From Mageeibacillus sp. (lineage in GTDB: Bacteria; Bacillota; Clostridia; Saccharofermentanales; Saccharofermentanaceae): a DNA stretch of 64,000 bases. This document shows positions 18,557 through 27,315 of this stretch, piece by piece. The stretch is taken from positions 1-64,000 of the forward strand of contig JAKVLB010000009.1 of the NCBI GenBank assembly GCA_022484595.1. Direction: 5' to 3'. Both the position numbers and the translations under genes were made by a program. Within the stretch, counting starts at the first letter, position 1; each line of letters starts with the position of its first letter. The notes under the pieces were generated by a model. The model worked only from the letters and a program-made list of their open reading frames with translations. It did not search any database and was not told the origin of the DNA.

Positions 18557-21223
18557 ATGGCTGATATAAAAAATGATAAGACTCAGGTGCAGCCCGATGT
18601 TGTAAATCGGCTTGTCAGAGTTGTTATATTGATAATCGTATCCTTTTTGATTTCCGTTGCTGCGGTGTCATTTGCGGTGCATCACATGCGCCTTCAGTTT
18701 GAGGGTGAGTTCAAGGGTATTTCGGATACCAAGGTTGAGCAGATATGCGATGTAGTCAAGATGACGGTAAAGGGTGACGATATTACTGCAGATCAGGGTA
18801 ATGCCGCACAGAAGTATGGTGCTGTACTTGATCTTATGTTGTCAGATACTTCCACTGAGAATCTGTCGACAGAGAGTTACGCACTTTTCGCGTATTCCGA
18901 CGGTCAGCTATCGCTCCTGCTGAGTCAGGGCGCATCTGATGCTTCGGAATTTGCAGTTGCCAATCGTGAGATATCTGAGTGGCTCAACGGAACTTACGAC
19001 AATACAACAATTAACGGTGCGAATTTTGAGAGTGTAATTGTTCCTATTACGGACAGCAACGGAATGTGCGTCGGGGTATTTGAATACAAGGTATCGTTCG
19101 ACGGTCTGTACGGGGTCGGAGACACCTTTGAGTCAAGAGTTCTTTTCGCAGTTGTTATATCCGTAGTTGCCGGAATAATTCTGTTTGTCATACAGGAAAT
19201 GCTTATCAAATTCATGCGCAGGAAGCAGGGAAGTGACAAGAATCGCGGTGAGACAATAATGAGCCGCGACAGAAGGCTGACGTCTTCTACAATCGGCTAC
19301 TGTTTTGCAATTGTGCTCGTTGTCCTTTTTGTAATGTCTGCGCAGCTGTCAAGCTTCTACGTCAAGGCGTTGGAGAGTGAAAGGGCCGATGCGATGGAGG
19401 AGTGCGCTCTGACTTCGGCTACTGCTTTGAGTTACACGACTGTTGCGGAGAATATGACATATGCTTTGCCGATATATAATTACGGCACAGATAAGCCATA
19501 TATTGTCAATATTTACACAATGGCGGGTGATTCGTTTCTCAGACTGTATTCTTCCACTGCAGATGCATCGGCAGCACAGTATTATCTGACAGGTGTCGGC
19601 GACCAGTACATAAACTGCTTCCAGCTTCAGGAAGTTACGCTTACCACGAGAAGCGAGAACGGAGTGTCTTATGTTACTGCTATCGCACCTATAATATCGT
19701 CAGACAATACTGTATCCGGAATTCTTGAGATTATGATGCCAAGGACTGATTTTGAGTCAACTGTAAACGGTATGAGTCTGAGCTGGATATTTACGATTAT
19801 ATCAATTGCAATATCGATGGGAATTGTAATATTTGAGCTTAATCTGCTTATATCAACCGTTTCGAAGGGTGTCTCCGGAAACAGCCCGGTGCTTGTCATG
19901 TACGGCGAGAATGCATGCCGTTTCCTGTCGTTCTTCATGGCGTTCGGCGCAATTATGGTACCGATATCTTTCGCTGATTACTATAAGGACAGTCTTGAAG
20001 GAAAGAGCGACATACTTATTCAGTCGCTGATTGCAGCTTCGGTTCTGCTGTTCTCGGTCGGTTTCTTCGGAATGTCGGATCTCCGCCAGTTTATCAAGTC
20101 CAAGATTACCGAGAGAATCGCCGTGCTGTCTGTCACGGCTTTCGGATTCTTCCTGGCTCTTGCTTCAGGCATCGTAGGTGTGGTTTATTTCTCGCTTGTG
20201 CTCGCTCTTCCGATAGGTTTTTGCTTCGGAATGCCGTTCAGCTATTTACGAGATTACAGAATAAATGCCGGAAAACTGGGATATAAAGACTTCAGCGACA
20301 GAACAATCCACAATGTACAAAGCTCGTCTTATTTTCTCGGTGTCTCAGTCGGCGCAGTAATAGCAGGCATCTGTTACGAACGTTACGGTTCCGTTATTGT
20401 AGCGCTTATCAGCGGAATATCGCTTTTCCTGTCGGCTGTCGGCATGGTCTACTTTATGCAGAACAATAATTCCGTTCGCGAAGCGCACCTAAGCATCAGT
20501 TCGTGGCTTCAGACTCTGTCTGACAGCAATGCAGGGAGATTCCTGAATTCATCTTTTCTGGTGCTTGGAATTGCTTTATCGTTCCTTCTGGTGTTCATTC
20601 CGAATTATCTTGAGAAGGTTGGAATATCTCTTGCTACAAGTTCGTTCTATTTTCTGCTTTGCTGGTTCTTTGCCTGCATTGTCTGCGGTGTTTTGAAGAA
20701 CCGGGGTGCACGTTTCCTGACTTCTAGGGTAAGGGTCACAATACAGGCGCTGTCTGTTACAATCGGTCTTCTGGCATTTGCAATCGCCCCTTCGGCAAAG
20801 ATGCTTGTAGTTACGGTAGCTTTCCTTGGAATCAGCCTCGGCATTCATGATTTTTACTACATATATGTCCTGTTCCTTATCTGCAATAAGAGAATTAAGG
20901 TGAATCTGCGCAGATGTGCCGAATATACATTCTATTTCGGCTTCGGCATTCTGGTGCCTGTAATAATGTGTGCATTTATTCTTGGTAAATTAAGACTGGT
21001 ATTCCTTATAACGGCGATTGTTGTAGGTATTATTGCATTTATCTATCCTGCTTCGCCGTTCTCCGGAAAGATTGATGAAGCTGACAGCTCAATGAAGCAC
21101 GCCAGACAGTCCAAGAGCGATGATTCACAATATAATTACGCACAGCCTGTTCCTGTCAGCAATGATAATTTGTCCGAGAATCCGGCAGCAGATTCCATAA
21201 ACGGAGGTGATATCAATGGCTGA
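18557..21223 (+). CDS. Membrane protein with two extracytoplasmic sensor-like regions followed by an MFS-like multi-TM region
   Basis: TM 'VVILIIVSFLISVAAVSFAV', soluble region, TM, cytoplasmic basic loop, TM, second soluble region, then about 12 hydrophobic segments. Confidence 0.65.
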   Translation: MADIKNDKTQVQPDVVNRLVRVVILIIVSFLISVAAVSFAVHHMRLQFEGEFKGISDTKVEQICDVVKMTVKGDDITADQGNAAQKYGAVLDLMLSDTSTENLSTESYALFAYSDGQLSLLLSQGASDASEFAVANREISEWLNGTYDNTTINGANFESVIVPITDSNGMCVGVFEYKVSFDGLYGVGDTFESRVLFAVVISVVAGIILFVIQEMLIKFMRRKQGSDKNRGETIMSRDRRLTSSTIGYCFAIVLVVLFVMSAQLSSFYVKALESERADAMEECALTSATALSYTTVAENMTYALPIYNYGTDKPYIVNIYTMAGDSFLRLYSSTADASAAQYYLTGVGDQYINCFQLQEVTLTTRSENGVSYVTAIAPIISSDNTVSGILEIMMPRTDFESTVNGMSLSWIFTIISIAISMGIVIFELNLLISTVSKGVSGNSPVLVMYGENACRFLSFFMAFGAIMVPISFADYYKDSLEGKSDILIQSLIAASVLLFSVGFFGMSDLRQFIKSKITERIAVLSVTAFGFFLALASGIVGVVYFSLVLALPIGFCFGMPFSYLRDYRINAGKLGYKDFSDRTIHNVQSSSYFLGVSVGAVIAGICYERYGSVIVALISGISLFLSAVGMVYFMQNNNSVREAHLSISSWLQTLSDSNAGRFLNSSFLVLGIALSFLLVFIPNYLEKVGISLATSSFYFLLCWFFACIVCGVLKNRGARFLTSRVRVTIQALSVTIGLLAFAIAPSAKMLVVTVAFLGISLGIHDFYYIYVLFLICNKRIKVNLRRCAEYTFYFGFGILVPVIMCAFILGKLRLVFLITAIVVGIIAFIYPASPFSGKIDEADSSMKHARQSKSDDSQYNYAQPVPVSNDNLSENPAADSINGGDING

Positions 21224-22010
21224 TGAGCTCTGGAACGCGAAATTAACACATGATAATCTCAGAGATTTCTATCTGTCCACCGTAGTAATGGTTTATTCTT
21301 CTGTGCTTCAGATTACCAAAGAGTCAACAAGATGTGAGAATGCCATCGTGAAGTCTTACCTTGATATATATTCAAGGCGCAACTCGGTACCGGCAGACAA
21401 GGTCATATATGTTTTCGGTGACATTCTTCTTGATAACGCCAGGAAAGTGGTTGAGGATTATCCGCTTCCTGCCGACATTACTTATCCTGAACGTCTTCTC
21501 GATGAATATACACGCAACTCGATGCTTGAGAAGATTATGAACAAGATTGACTCAAAGAGCTTCAAGATGGTCGAGTTTATTTCTTCTGATATGAAGAAAG
21601 GCAAGTCCGGACGAGGAGGAAGAAGAATGAGCAACCTGTTCACGGTTACTCCGCTTCTTTGCTTCGAAGTAATTGTACTCGCACTTATTATCGCCGCTGT
21701 CAGCTATGCCGCAGTGACGCTTCCTTATTCAAAAAAGCAGCTCATTGATGAACAGGCTATTTTCGAAAACTCATCGGTCCAGGAGAAGTATATTGCTGCG
21801 ATGGCGTATTTCCCGCTCAATGCTGTTACTGATACAGCTCCTGCCGATTCAGCTGATGCAGCCGTTGCCGGCCAGGATACGGCAGATACGACGACCGAGA
21901 CCGCTTCTGCTGATACGGCAGCAGATCCCGCCCAGACTACGGCGGCAGGCAATCCCGCGCCCGTTATTGCTACAACGGCAGAGCCGAAGGTGTCTGCTAC
22001 GAGCGGCTGA
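21216..22010 (+). CDS. Single-TM protein with helical N-terminal domain and Ala/Thr-rich C-terminal tail
   Basis: ATG overlaps the preceding stop by 8 nt; TM LLCFEVIVLALIIAAVSYAAV; tail ADSADAAVAGQDTADTTTETASADTAADPAQTT. Confidence 0.65.
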   Translation: MADELWNAKLTHDNLRDFYLSTVVMVYSSVLQITKESTRCENAIVKSYLDIYSRRNSVPADKVIYVFGDILLDNARKVVEDYPLPADITYPERLLDEYTRNSMLEKIMNKIDSKSFKMVEFISSDMKKGKSGRGGRRMSNLFTVTPLLCFEVIVLALIIAAVSYAAVTLPYSKKQLIDEQAIFENSSVQEKYIAAMAYFPLNAVTDTAPADSADAAVAGQDTADTTTETASADTAADPAQTTAAGNPAPVIATTAEPKVSATSG

Positions 22011-22036
22011 TTGTTCGCATAAATCTCTCTGATAAC

Positions 22037-23050
22037 TTACTTATCCGGATTGAATGACGCCAGAGGATTGCTTTCTATGGCTTTCTGGAGCTGTTCGTCA
22101 TCTACGTGAGTATATATCTCGGTAGTTGAAATGCTCTGGTGTCCCAGAATCATCTGAAGATTTCGTATGTCGACGTGTCCGTATTTATACATGAGAGTAG
22201 CTGCCGTGTGGCGAAGTTTGTGAACTGAATAGACTCTCGTATCAATTCCGGCCTGTTCAAGCAGACGCTTTATGGTTATCTGTATCATATCGTCAGAAAT
22301 GCGTGTACCGCGCTTAGAAATGAAGAGCGCTTTTCCGGCTTCCGGTTTGATTTTTATAGTCTCTCGCTTTACGTACCAGTCATCTAAAGCCTTCAGACAG
22401 GCATCATTCAGATATATGGTGCGCTCTTTGTTCCCTTTGCCGATAACTGTGAGGGTTGTTCCGTGAATATCGTCTGTGTCAATTCCTCTCAGCTCCGAAA
22501 GACGCATTCCGCAATTAAGAAACAGAGTAAGCATGCAGTAATCGCGCTCACTCGATTCTATAGGCGAATCATAGGCCACCTTGAGAAGCTCACGGCTCTG
22601 GTCCAGTGAAAGATACTTCGGATTGCGACGCCCTATTTTCGGAGTCTCAAGATCATAAGCCGGATTTGATTCTATCAGGTGCTTCTTTGAATGGAGATAC
22701 TTGAAAAAACTGCGAAGCGACGCGACATGCCTCGCCCGTGAAGCATTTGACTGCTTGCGGCTCCGTGAAAGCCAGATGATAAAGGCCAGAAGGTCATCAG
22801 TCGTGACTTTGGACAGAAGGTCAATATCAACATCAGATACATCTATTTGGTCTTCAGCTGTATCTTTCGCGACCATTCCGTGGTCCTGCTTGAAGAAACG
22901 CACAAAACAAAGAATATCATATCGGTATTCTTTTACCGTAAGTTCTGAGCGCCCGAGCGCCGCAAGCATATAATTGCAATATTGTTCAAGAATAGGAAAC
23001 GACTGCAAGCCAGACTCCTTTACGTTGTTAACTTTGCTATATTCTAACAT
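22037..23050 (-). CDS. Tyrosine recombinase (XerC/XerD family)
   Basis: Catalytic motifs CGMRLSELRGI, HKLRHTAATLMYKYG, LGHQSISTTEIYTHV. Confidence 0.9.
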   Translation of the reverse strand: MLEYSKVNNVKESGLQSFPILEQYCNYMLAALGRSELTVKEYRYDILCFVRFFKQDHGMVAKDTAEDQIDVSDVDIDLLSKVTTDDLLAFIIWLSRSRKQSNASRARHVASLRSFFKYLHSKKHLIESNPAYDLETPKIGRRNPKYLSLDQSRELLKVAYDSPIESSERDYCMLTLFLNCGMRLSELRGIDTDDIHGTTLTVIGKGNKERTIYLNDACLKALDDWYVKRETIKIKPEAGKALFISKRGTRISDDMIQITIKRLLEQAGIDTRVYSVHKLRHTAATLMYKYGHVDIRNLQMILGHQSISTTEIYTHVDDEQLQKAIESNPLASFNPDK

Positions 23051-23184
23051 AAGAAAAAACAGATTTTTGTTGCCGGTGTACTTGTTATGAAAAAGTCATT
23101 GTGATAATATGTGCTTGCTGGAAAAACAAGTGTACACAATACACGGACACAGATGGCAAAACGAATTTGATCGGAGTTTCGGTT

Positions 23185-24270
23185 ATGGGTAAGAAATTGA
23201 GAGTAGGCGTCATAGGCGCTACGGGTTATGTGGGGCAGAGGTTTGTTTCTCTGCTTGAGAATCATCCCTGGTTTGAGTGTGTTGCTTTGTGTGCTTCACC
23301 CAGGAGCGCAGGGAAGACATACGAAGAGGCGTGCGGTTCACGTTGGAAGATTGATGTTGCCATGCCTGAGTATGCAAAGAAGATGGTTGTATACGGGACA
23401 GACAATATTGAAGAATATTGCAGACAGGTTGATTTTACTTTCTGCGCTGTTGATATGAAGAAAGACGAGATTCGCGCTCTGGAAGAGAAAATTGCCAGAC
23501 TTGAGACGCCTGTTGTCTCTAATAACTCAGCTAACCGCTGGACCAGTGATGTCCCGATGATTATCCCTGAAATCAACAGCGATCATGCGGCGCTTATTGA
23601 CGCTCAGCGCAAGAGACTCAATACGTCCAGAGGCTTTATCGCAGTCAAGCCAAACTGCTCTATTCAGAGCTATGTTCCTGCACTTACGCCTTTCAGAAAG
23701 AACGGTATCAAAGCAATTTCTCTCTGCACATATCAGGCTATATCCGGCGCCGGAAAAACTTTCGCCGACTGGCCCGAGATGGTAGGCAATGTTATTCCTT
23801 ATATCGGCGGTGAAGAGGAGAAATCCGAGAAGGAACCGCTTAAGGTCTGGGGTAAATTTGCCGGCGATCATATTGAACTTGCCGGTGATACTGTAATTTC
23901 AGCCCAGTGCTACAGGGTCGCTGTTCAGGAAGGTCATACGGCTGCCGTAAGCGTTACATTCGAGAACAAGCCTTCAATTGACGAGATGATCAAGGCATGG
24001 TCAGAGTTCGAGAGCGAAGCGGTAAAGCTCAATCTTCCGTCCGCACCAAAACATTTTATTCAGTATATAGCAGAGGATAACAGACCTCAGCCTAAGCTTG
24101 ATGCAATGTTTGAGAACGGGATGGGTGTATCCGTTGCAAGGCTTCGCGAAGATAATCTGTTTGATTATAAGTTCGCTTGTCTGTCACATAACACGTTAAG
24201 AGGCGCGGCAGGCGGCGGAATGCTTACGGCGGAGCTTCTCACGGCAAAAGGCTATATAACCGCAAAATAA
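23185..24270 (+). CDS. asd: Aspartate-semialdehyde dehydrogenase
   Basis: KLRVGVIGATGYVGQRFVSLLENHPWF, VKPNCSIQSYVPALTP (catalytic Cys), GAGKTFADWPEM. Confidence 0.9.
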   Translation: MGKKLRVGVIGATGYVGQRFVSLLENHPWFECVALCASPRSAGKTYEEACGSRWKIDVAMPEYAKKMVVYGTDNIEEYCRQVDFTFCAVDMKKDEIRALEEKIARLETPVVSNNSANRWTSDVPMIIPEINSDHAALIDAQRKRLNTSRGFIAVKPNCSIQSYVPALTPFRKNGIKAISLCTYQAISGAGKTFADWPEMVGNVIPYIGGEEEKSEKEPLKVWGKFAGDHIELAGDTVISAQCYRVAVQEGHTAAVSVTFENKPSIDEMIKAWSEFESEAVKLNLPSAPKHFIQYIAEDNRPQPKLDAMFENGMGVSVARLREDNLFDYKFACLSHNTLRGAAGGGMLTAELLTAKGYITAK

Positions 24271-24281
24271 GGAGGAAATTT

Positions 24282-24680
24282 ATGTATTCGATGGACAGTG
24301 AGCGATTATATGACGTTTATATGGCAGCTATGGGGATATACATGGTTGTGCTCCTGATAATATCGCTGATTATGATAGTATCACTCTGGTTTATTTTCAG
24401 AAAAGCCGGCAGACCGGGGTGGGCGTCTATAGTACCTTTCTACAATAACTATGTGCTTTATGATATTACATGGGGTCAGGGATGGATGTTCCTTCTGCTT
24501 CTGATTCCTGTTGCTAACGCTGTAATTCAGATAATTACTTCAGTCAAACTCTGTAACGCCTTTGGTAAGGGCGGCGGGTTCATAGTCGGAATGATATTCC
24601 TTCCGGTAGTATTCTACCCGATTCTCGCATTCGATTCGTCTGCTTACATCGGAGTTGACGGCGCTTCAGTCAGCGAGTAA
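24282..24680 (+). CDS. Small membrane protein, DUF5684-like
   Basis: FRKAGRPGWASIVPFYNNYVLYDITWGQGWMFLLLLIP pattern. Confidence 0.7.
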   Translation: MYSMDSERLYDVYMAAMGIYMVVLLIISLIMIVSLWFIFRKAGRPGWASIVPFYNNYVLYDITWGQGWMFLLLLIPVANAVIQIITSVKLCNAFGKGGGFIVGMIFLPVVFYPILAFDSSAYIGVDGASVSE

Positions 24681-24703
24681 TCACAGTAATTAATTCACTT
24701 AAT

Positions 24704-24743
24704 ATACGCACCGGATTTCCGCAAGAAGCCGGTGCGTTTTTAT
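24704..24743 (+). terminator. Terminator
   Basis: ACGCACCGGatttccgcaagaaGCCGGTGCGTTTTTA. Confidence 0.8.
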
Positions 24744-24960
24744 GTTCCCTATATCGCGTAGAAATCACGCTGCGGATGAATCATATCAAAGCTTTTGGTG
24801 AATTGAAGAAAACAGATATAGACGATGTAATTTACCATATTGCCGGGCTAAACTCAAAAAACATGTAAGTGCGGAGGTGTCAATTGTAAAACAGAAACAG
24901 CAGAAATCAGCGCAGAGCGGTGCGGCAGCTCTCTTGAGCACAGTTTTTGCAAAAAAACTC

Positions 24961-24989
24961 TTGACTATCCGAAAAGTTATTTATATACT
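24961..24989 (+). promoter_or_regulatory. Promoter TTGACT-N17-TATACT for the tRNA-Met/tRNA-Tyr pair
   Basis: -35 24961-24966, -10 24984-24989. Confidence 0.75.
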
Positions 24990-25031
24990 ATTCAAGCGCT
25001 TTGAGAGAAGCGGCTGCGTAAGTGTTTACGT

Positions 25032-25108
25032 GGGCCTTTAGCTCAGTTGGTCAGAGCTCCCGGCTCATAACCGGTTGGTCCTGGGTTCGAGTCCCCGAAG
25101 GCCCACCA
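25032..25108 (+). tRNA. Elongator tRNA-Met(CAT)
   Basis: GGGCCTT/AAGGCCC acceptor, anticodon loop CTCATAA, encoded CCA. Confidence 0.9.
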
Positions 25109-25131
25109 TTTACACTTAAGCTTCAATATCT

Positions 25132-25216
25132 GGGAAGATTCCCGAGCGGCCAAAGGGAACAGACTGTAAATCTGTCGTCAGTGACTTCGATGGTTCGAAT
25201 CCATCTCTTCCCACCA
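25132..25216 (+). tRNA. tRNA-Tyr(GTA)
   Basis: GGGAAGA/TCTTCCC acceptor, long variable arm, anticodon GTA, encoded CCA. Confidence 0.92.
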
Positions 25217-25218
25217 AA

Positions 25219-25252
25219 AAGATTGTCGGAATTCCGGCAATCTTTTTTTTGC
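25219..25252 (+). terminator. Terminator after tRNA-Tyr
   Basis: AAGATTGTCGGaattCCGGCAATCTTTTTTTT. Confidence 0.9.
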
Positions 25253-25290
25253 CTGATATACAGTTGACATAACCGCATTTATCATTAAAA

Positions 25291-25305
25291 TGATAATGAA
25301 TATCA
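25291..25305. promoter_or_regulatory. Fur-box-like site TGATAATGAATATCA
   Basis: One mismatch to the 7-1-7 Fur box TGATAATNATTATCA, just upstream of a Fur-family gene. Confidence 0.75.
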
Positions 25306-25327
25306 ATTTCAAATTATGAGGCTCAGT

Positions 25328-25756
25328 ATGACGATCAAACCAAAAGGTTCTTACAACACAAAACAGTCCTGTGAGATACTTCAGTACATTAAGAATAACG
25401 AGGGCAGGCACCTTACCGCTCAGGATATTGTTGACTATTTTCATGAGCATGGAACGAATGTCGGTGCTGCTACAGTATACAGACGACTTGACAGACTCAC
25501 AGGCGACGGACTGGTCAACAAATATATAATTGATGACAAGAGTCCGGCCTGCTATGAATTTATCGGTGATTCAAACTGCTGTGTCGGTACATGTTATCAC
25601 ATGAAGTGCGAATCGTGCGGGAGACTGTTCCATCTGAGCTGCGATGAGATTGACGGTTTTTTCGCGCACGTAAAAAAAGATCACGGATTTGTACTGGACC
25701 CGAAGAGAACGGTATTTTACGGGCTTTGCACAGAGTGCTCTGCAAAGGCGGTGTGA
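25328..25756 (+). CDS. Fur-family metal-responsive regulator
   Basis: AATVYRRLDRL winged-helix motif, HMKCESCG and GLCTECS CxxC pairs. Start at ATG 25328 or 25316. Confidence 0.9.
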   Translation: MTIKPKGSYNTKQSCEILQYIKNNEGRHLTAQDIVDYFHEHGTNVGAATVYRRLDRLTGDGLVNKYIIDDKSPACYEFIGDSNCCVGTCYHMKCESCGRLFHLSCDEIDGFFAHVKKDHGFVLDPKRTVFYGLCTECSAKAV

Positions 25757-25758
25757 TT

Positions 25759-26469
25759 ATGTCATTGATTTCAGCACAGAATCTTACTATCGGCTTTGAA
25801 GACAGGACGTTATACAGAAATCTGTCTTTTGATATCAATGCCGGTGACTATTGTTTTGTTATCGGCGAGAACGGGGCGGGAAAGACCACACTGATGAAGA
25901 CTATCCTGGGGCTGAGAAAGCCTGTTTCCGGCTCTGTTACCACGTCAGACGGCCTTAAGCCGGATGAGATAGGATATATGCCTCAGCAGACTGTGGTTCA
26001 GCGAGATTTCCCGGCTTCTGTAAGCGAGATTGTCATGTCAGGGTTCATAGGAAAGCTCGGCAGACGCCCGTTCTTTACGGCGGAACAGAGAAGACTTGCG
26101 TACAGCAATATGGAAAGGCTTGGCGTAAATGACCTTGCGAGAAAATGTTACCGCGAGCTGTCGGGCGGCCAGCAGCAGAGAGTGCTTCTGGCGAGAACGC
26201 TTTGTGCTGCTTCCAGAGTGCTTCTGATGGATGAACCGGTAGCCGGACTTGATCCTTATGTTACCGAAGAATTCTACGGACTTGTAAGCGGGCTTAATCG
26301 CGAAGGAATTACCATAATAATGATTTCCCACGATATACCGGCGGCGAAGAAATACGCTACGCACATACTTCACGTAAAGGATGAACCTTCATATATGACA
26401 AAGGACGATTATTTCAAAAGAGGTCACGGCGCTGACTTCTCGATTGTCAGAGACGGAGGTGATTGCTGA
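25759..26469 (+). CDS. znuC: Metal ABC transporter ATP-binding protein (ZnuC/MntB-like)
   Basis: GENGAGKTTLMKTILGL, ELSGGQQQRVLLARTLCAASRVLLMDEPVAGLD; partner of an ABC-3 permease. Confidence 0.85.
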   Translation: MSLISAQNLTIGFEDRTLYRNLSFDINAGDYCFVIGENGAGKTTLMKTILGLRKPVSGSVTTSDGLKPDEIGYMPQQTVVQRDFPASVSEIVMSGFIGKLGRRPFFTAEQRRLAYSNMERLGVNDLARKCYRELSGGQQQRVLLARTLCAASRVLLMDEPVAGLDPYVTEEFYGLVSGLNREGITIIMISHDIPAAKKYATHILHVKDEPSYMTKDDYFKRGHGADFSIVRDGGDC

Positions 26470-27302
26470 TGGATATTGTCATTCAATATCTTGCTCACCC
26501 GTTTGTGAGATATGCATTTATTGTCGGAATACTAATTGCGTTCTGTTCATCTCTTCTGGGCGTAACACTTGTTCTTAAGAGAATGTCTTATATAGGCGAC
26601 GGTCTGTCACATGTGGCTTTCGGAGCGCTTGCTATTGCGTCGGTTCTGAAGTTGTCAGACAACATGATTATCATACTTCCGGTTACTGTTCTTTGCGCTG
26701 TGCTGCTTCTTGCGGCGGGGCAGAACACGGTTATCAAAGGCGATGCTGCTATCGCAATGCTGTCTGTCGGAGCGCTTGCTTTCGGTTATCTGCTTATGAA
26801 TATATTCTCGACGTCGAGTAATCTTGCAGGGGATGTATGCAGTACACTGTTCGGTTCAACGTCAATACTTACGCTCAGGCAGAATGAGGTCTACCTGTGC
26901 CTTGTGGTATCGGTTGTCGTTGTGATAGTTTTTGTTCTGTTCTACAACAAGATTTTCGCTGTGACATTCGATGAGAATTTCGCGAAAGCGAGCGGTGTCA
27001 GAGTCGGGTTTTATAATGTTCTTATTGCTGTGATCATTGCTGCCATTATCGTTATGGCGATGAATCTTGTCGGTTCGCTTCTGATATCGGCACTCGTGAT
27101 TTTTCCTGCAATGGCTTCGATGCGTGTGTTCAAGAGCTTCAGGGCGGTTACAATATCTTCTGCGGTTTTCTCGGTTGTATGCGCAGCATCCGGCATTATT
27201 ATCTCAATAATCGCTCAGACTCCGGTCGGTGCCACAATTGTCGCCTGTGATGCGGTGATGTTCGGATTATTCTGCGCATTGGGCAGAATAACAGGAAAGT
27301 AA
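26469..27302 (+). CDS. znuB: Metal ABC transporter permease (ABC-3/ZnuB family)
   Basis: FVRYAFIVGILIAFCSSLLGVTLVLKRMSYIGDGLSHVAFGALAIA. Confidence 0.9.
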   Translation: MDIVIQYLAHPFVRYAFIVGILIAFCSSLLGVTLVLKRMSYIGDGLSHVAFGALAIASVLKLSDNMIIILPVTVLCAVLLLAAGQNTVIKGDAAIAMLSVGALAFGYLLMNIFSTSSNLAGDVCSTLFGSTSILTLRQNEVYLCLVVSVVVVIVFVLFYNKIFAVTFDENFAKASGVRVGFYNVLIAVIIAAIIVMAMNLVGSLLISALVIFPAMASMRVFKSFRAVTISSAVFSVVCAASGIIISIIAQTPVGATIVACDAVMFGLFCALGRITGK

Positions 27303-27315
27303 AGGCAACGCGGCA

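Noticed and set aside
22037-23050. Tyrosine recombinase as evidence for an integrated mobile element
   Set aside because: No att-like direct repeats, phage or conjugation genes nearby; it sits among housekeeping genes, so a XerC/D-like role is simpler.
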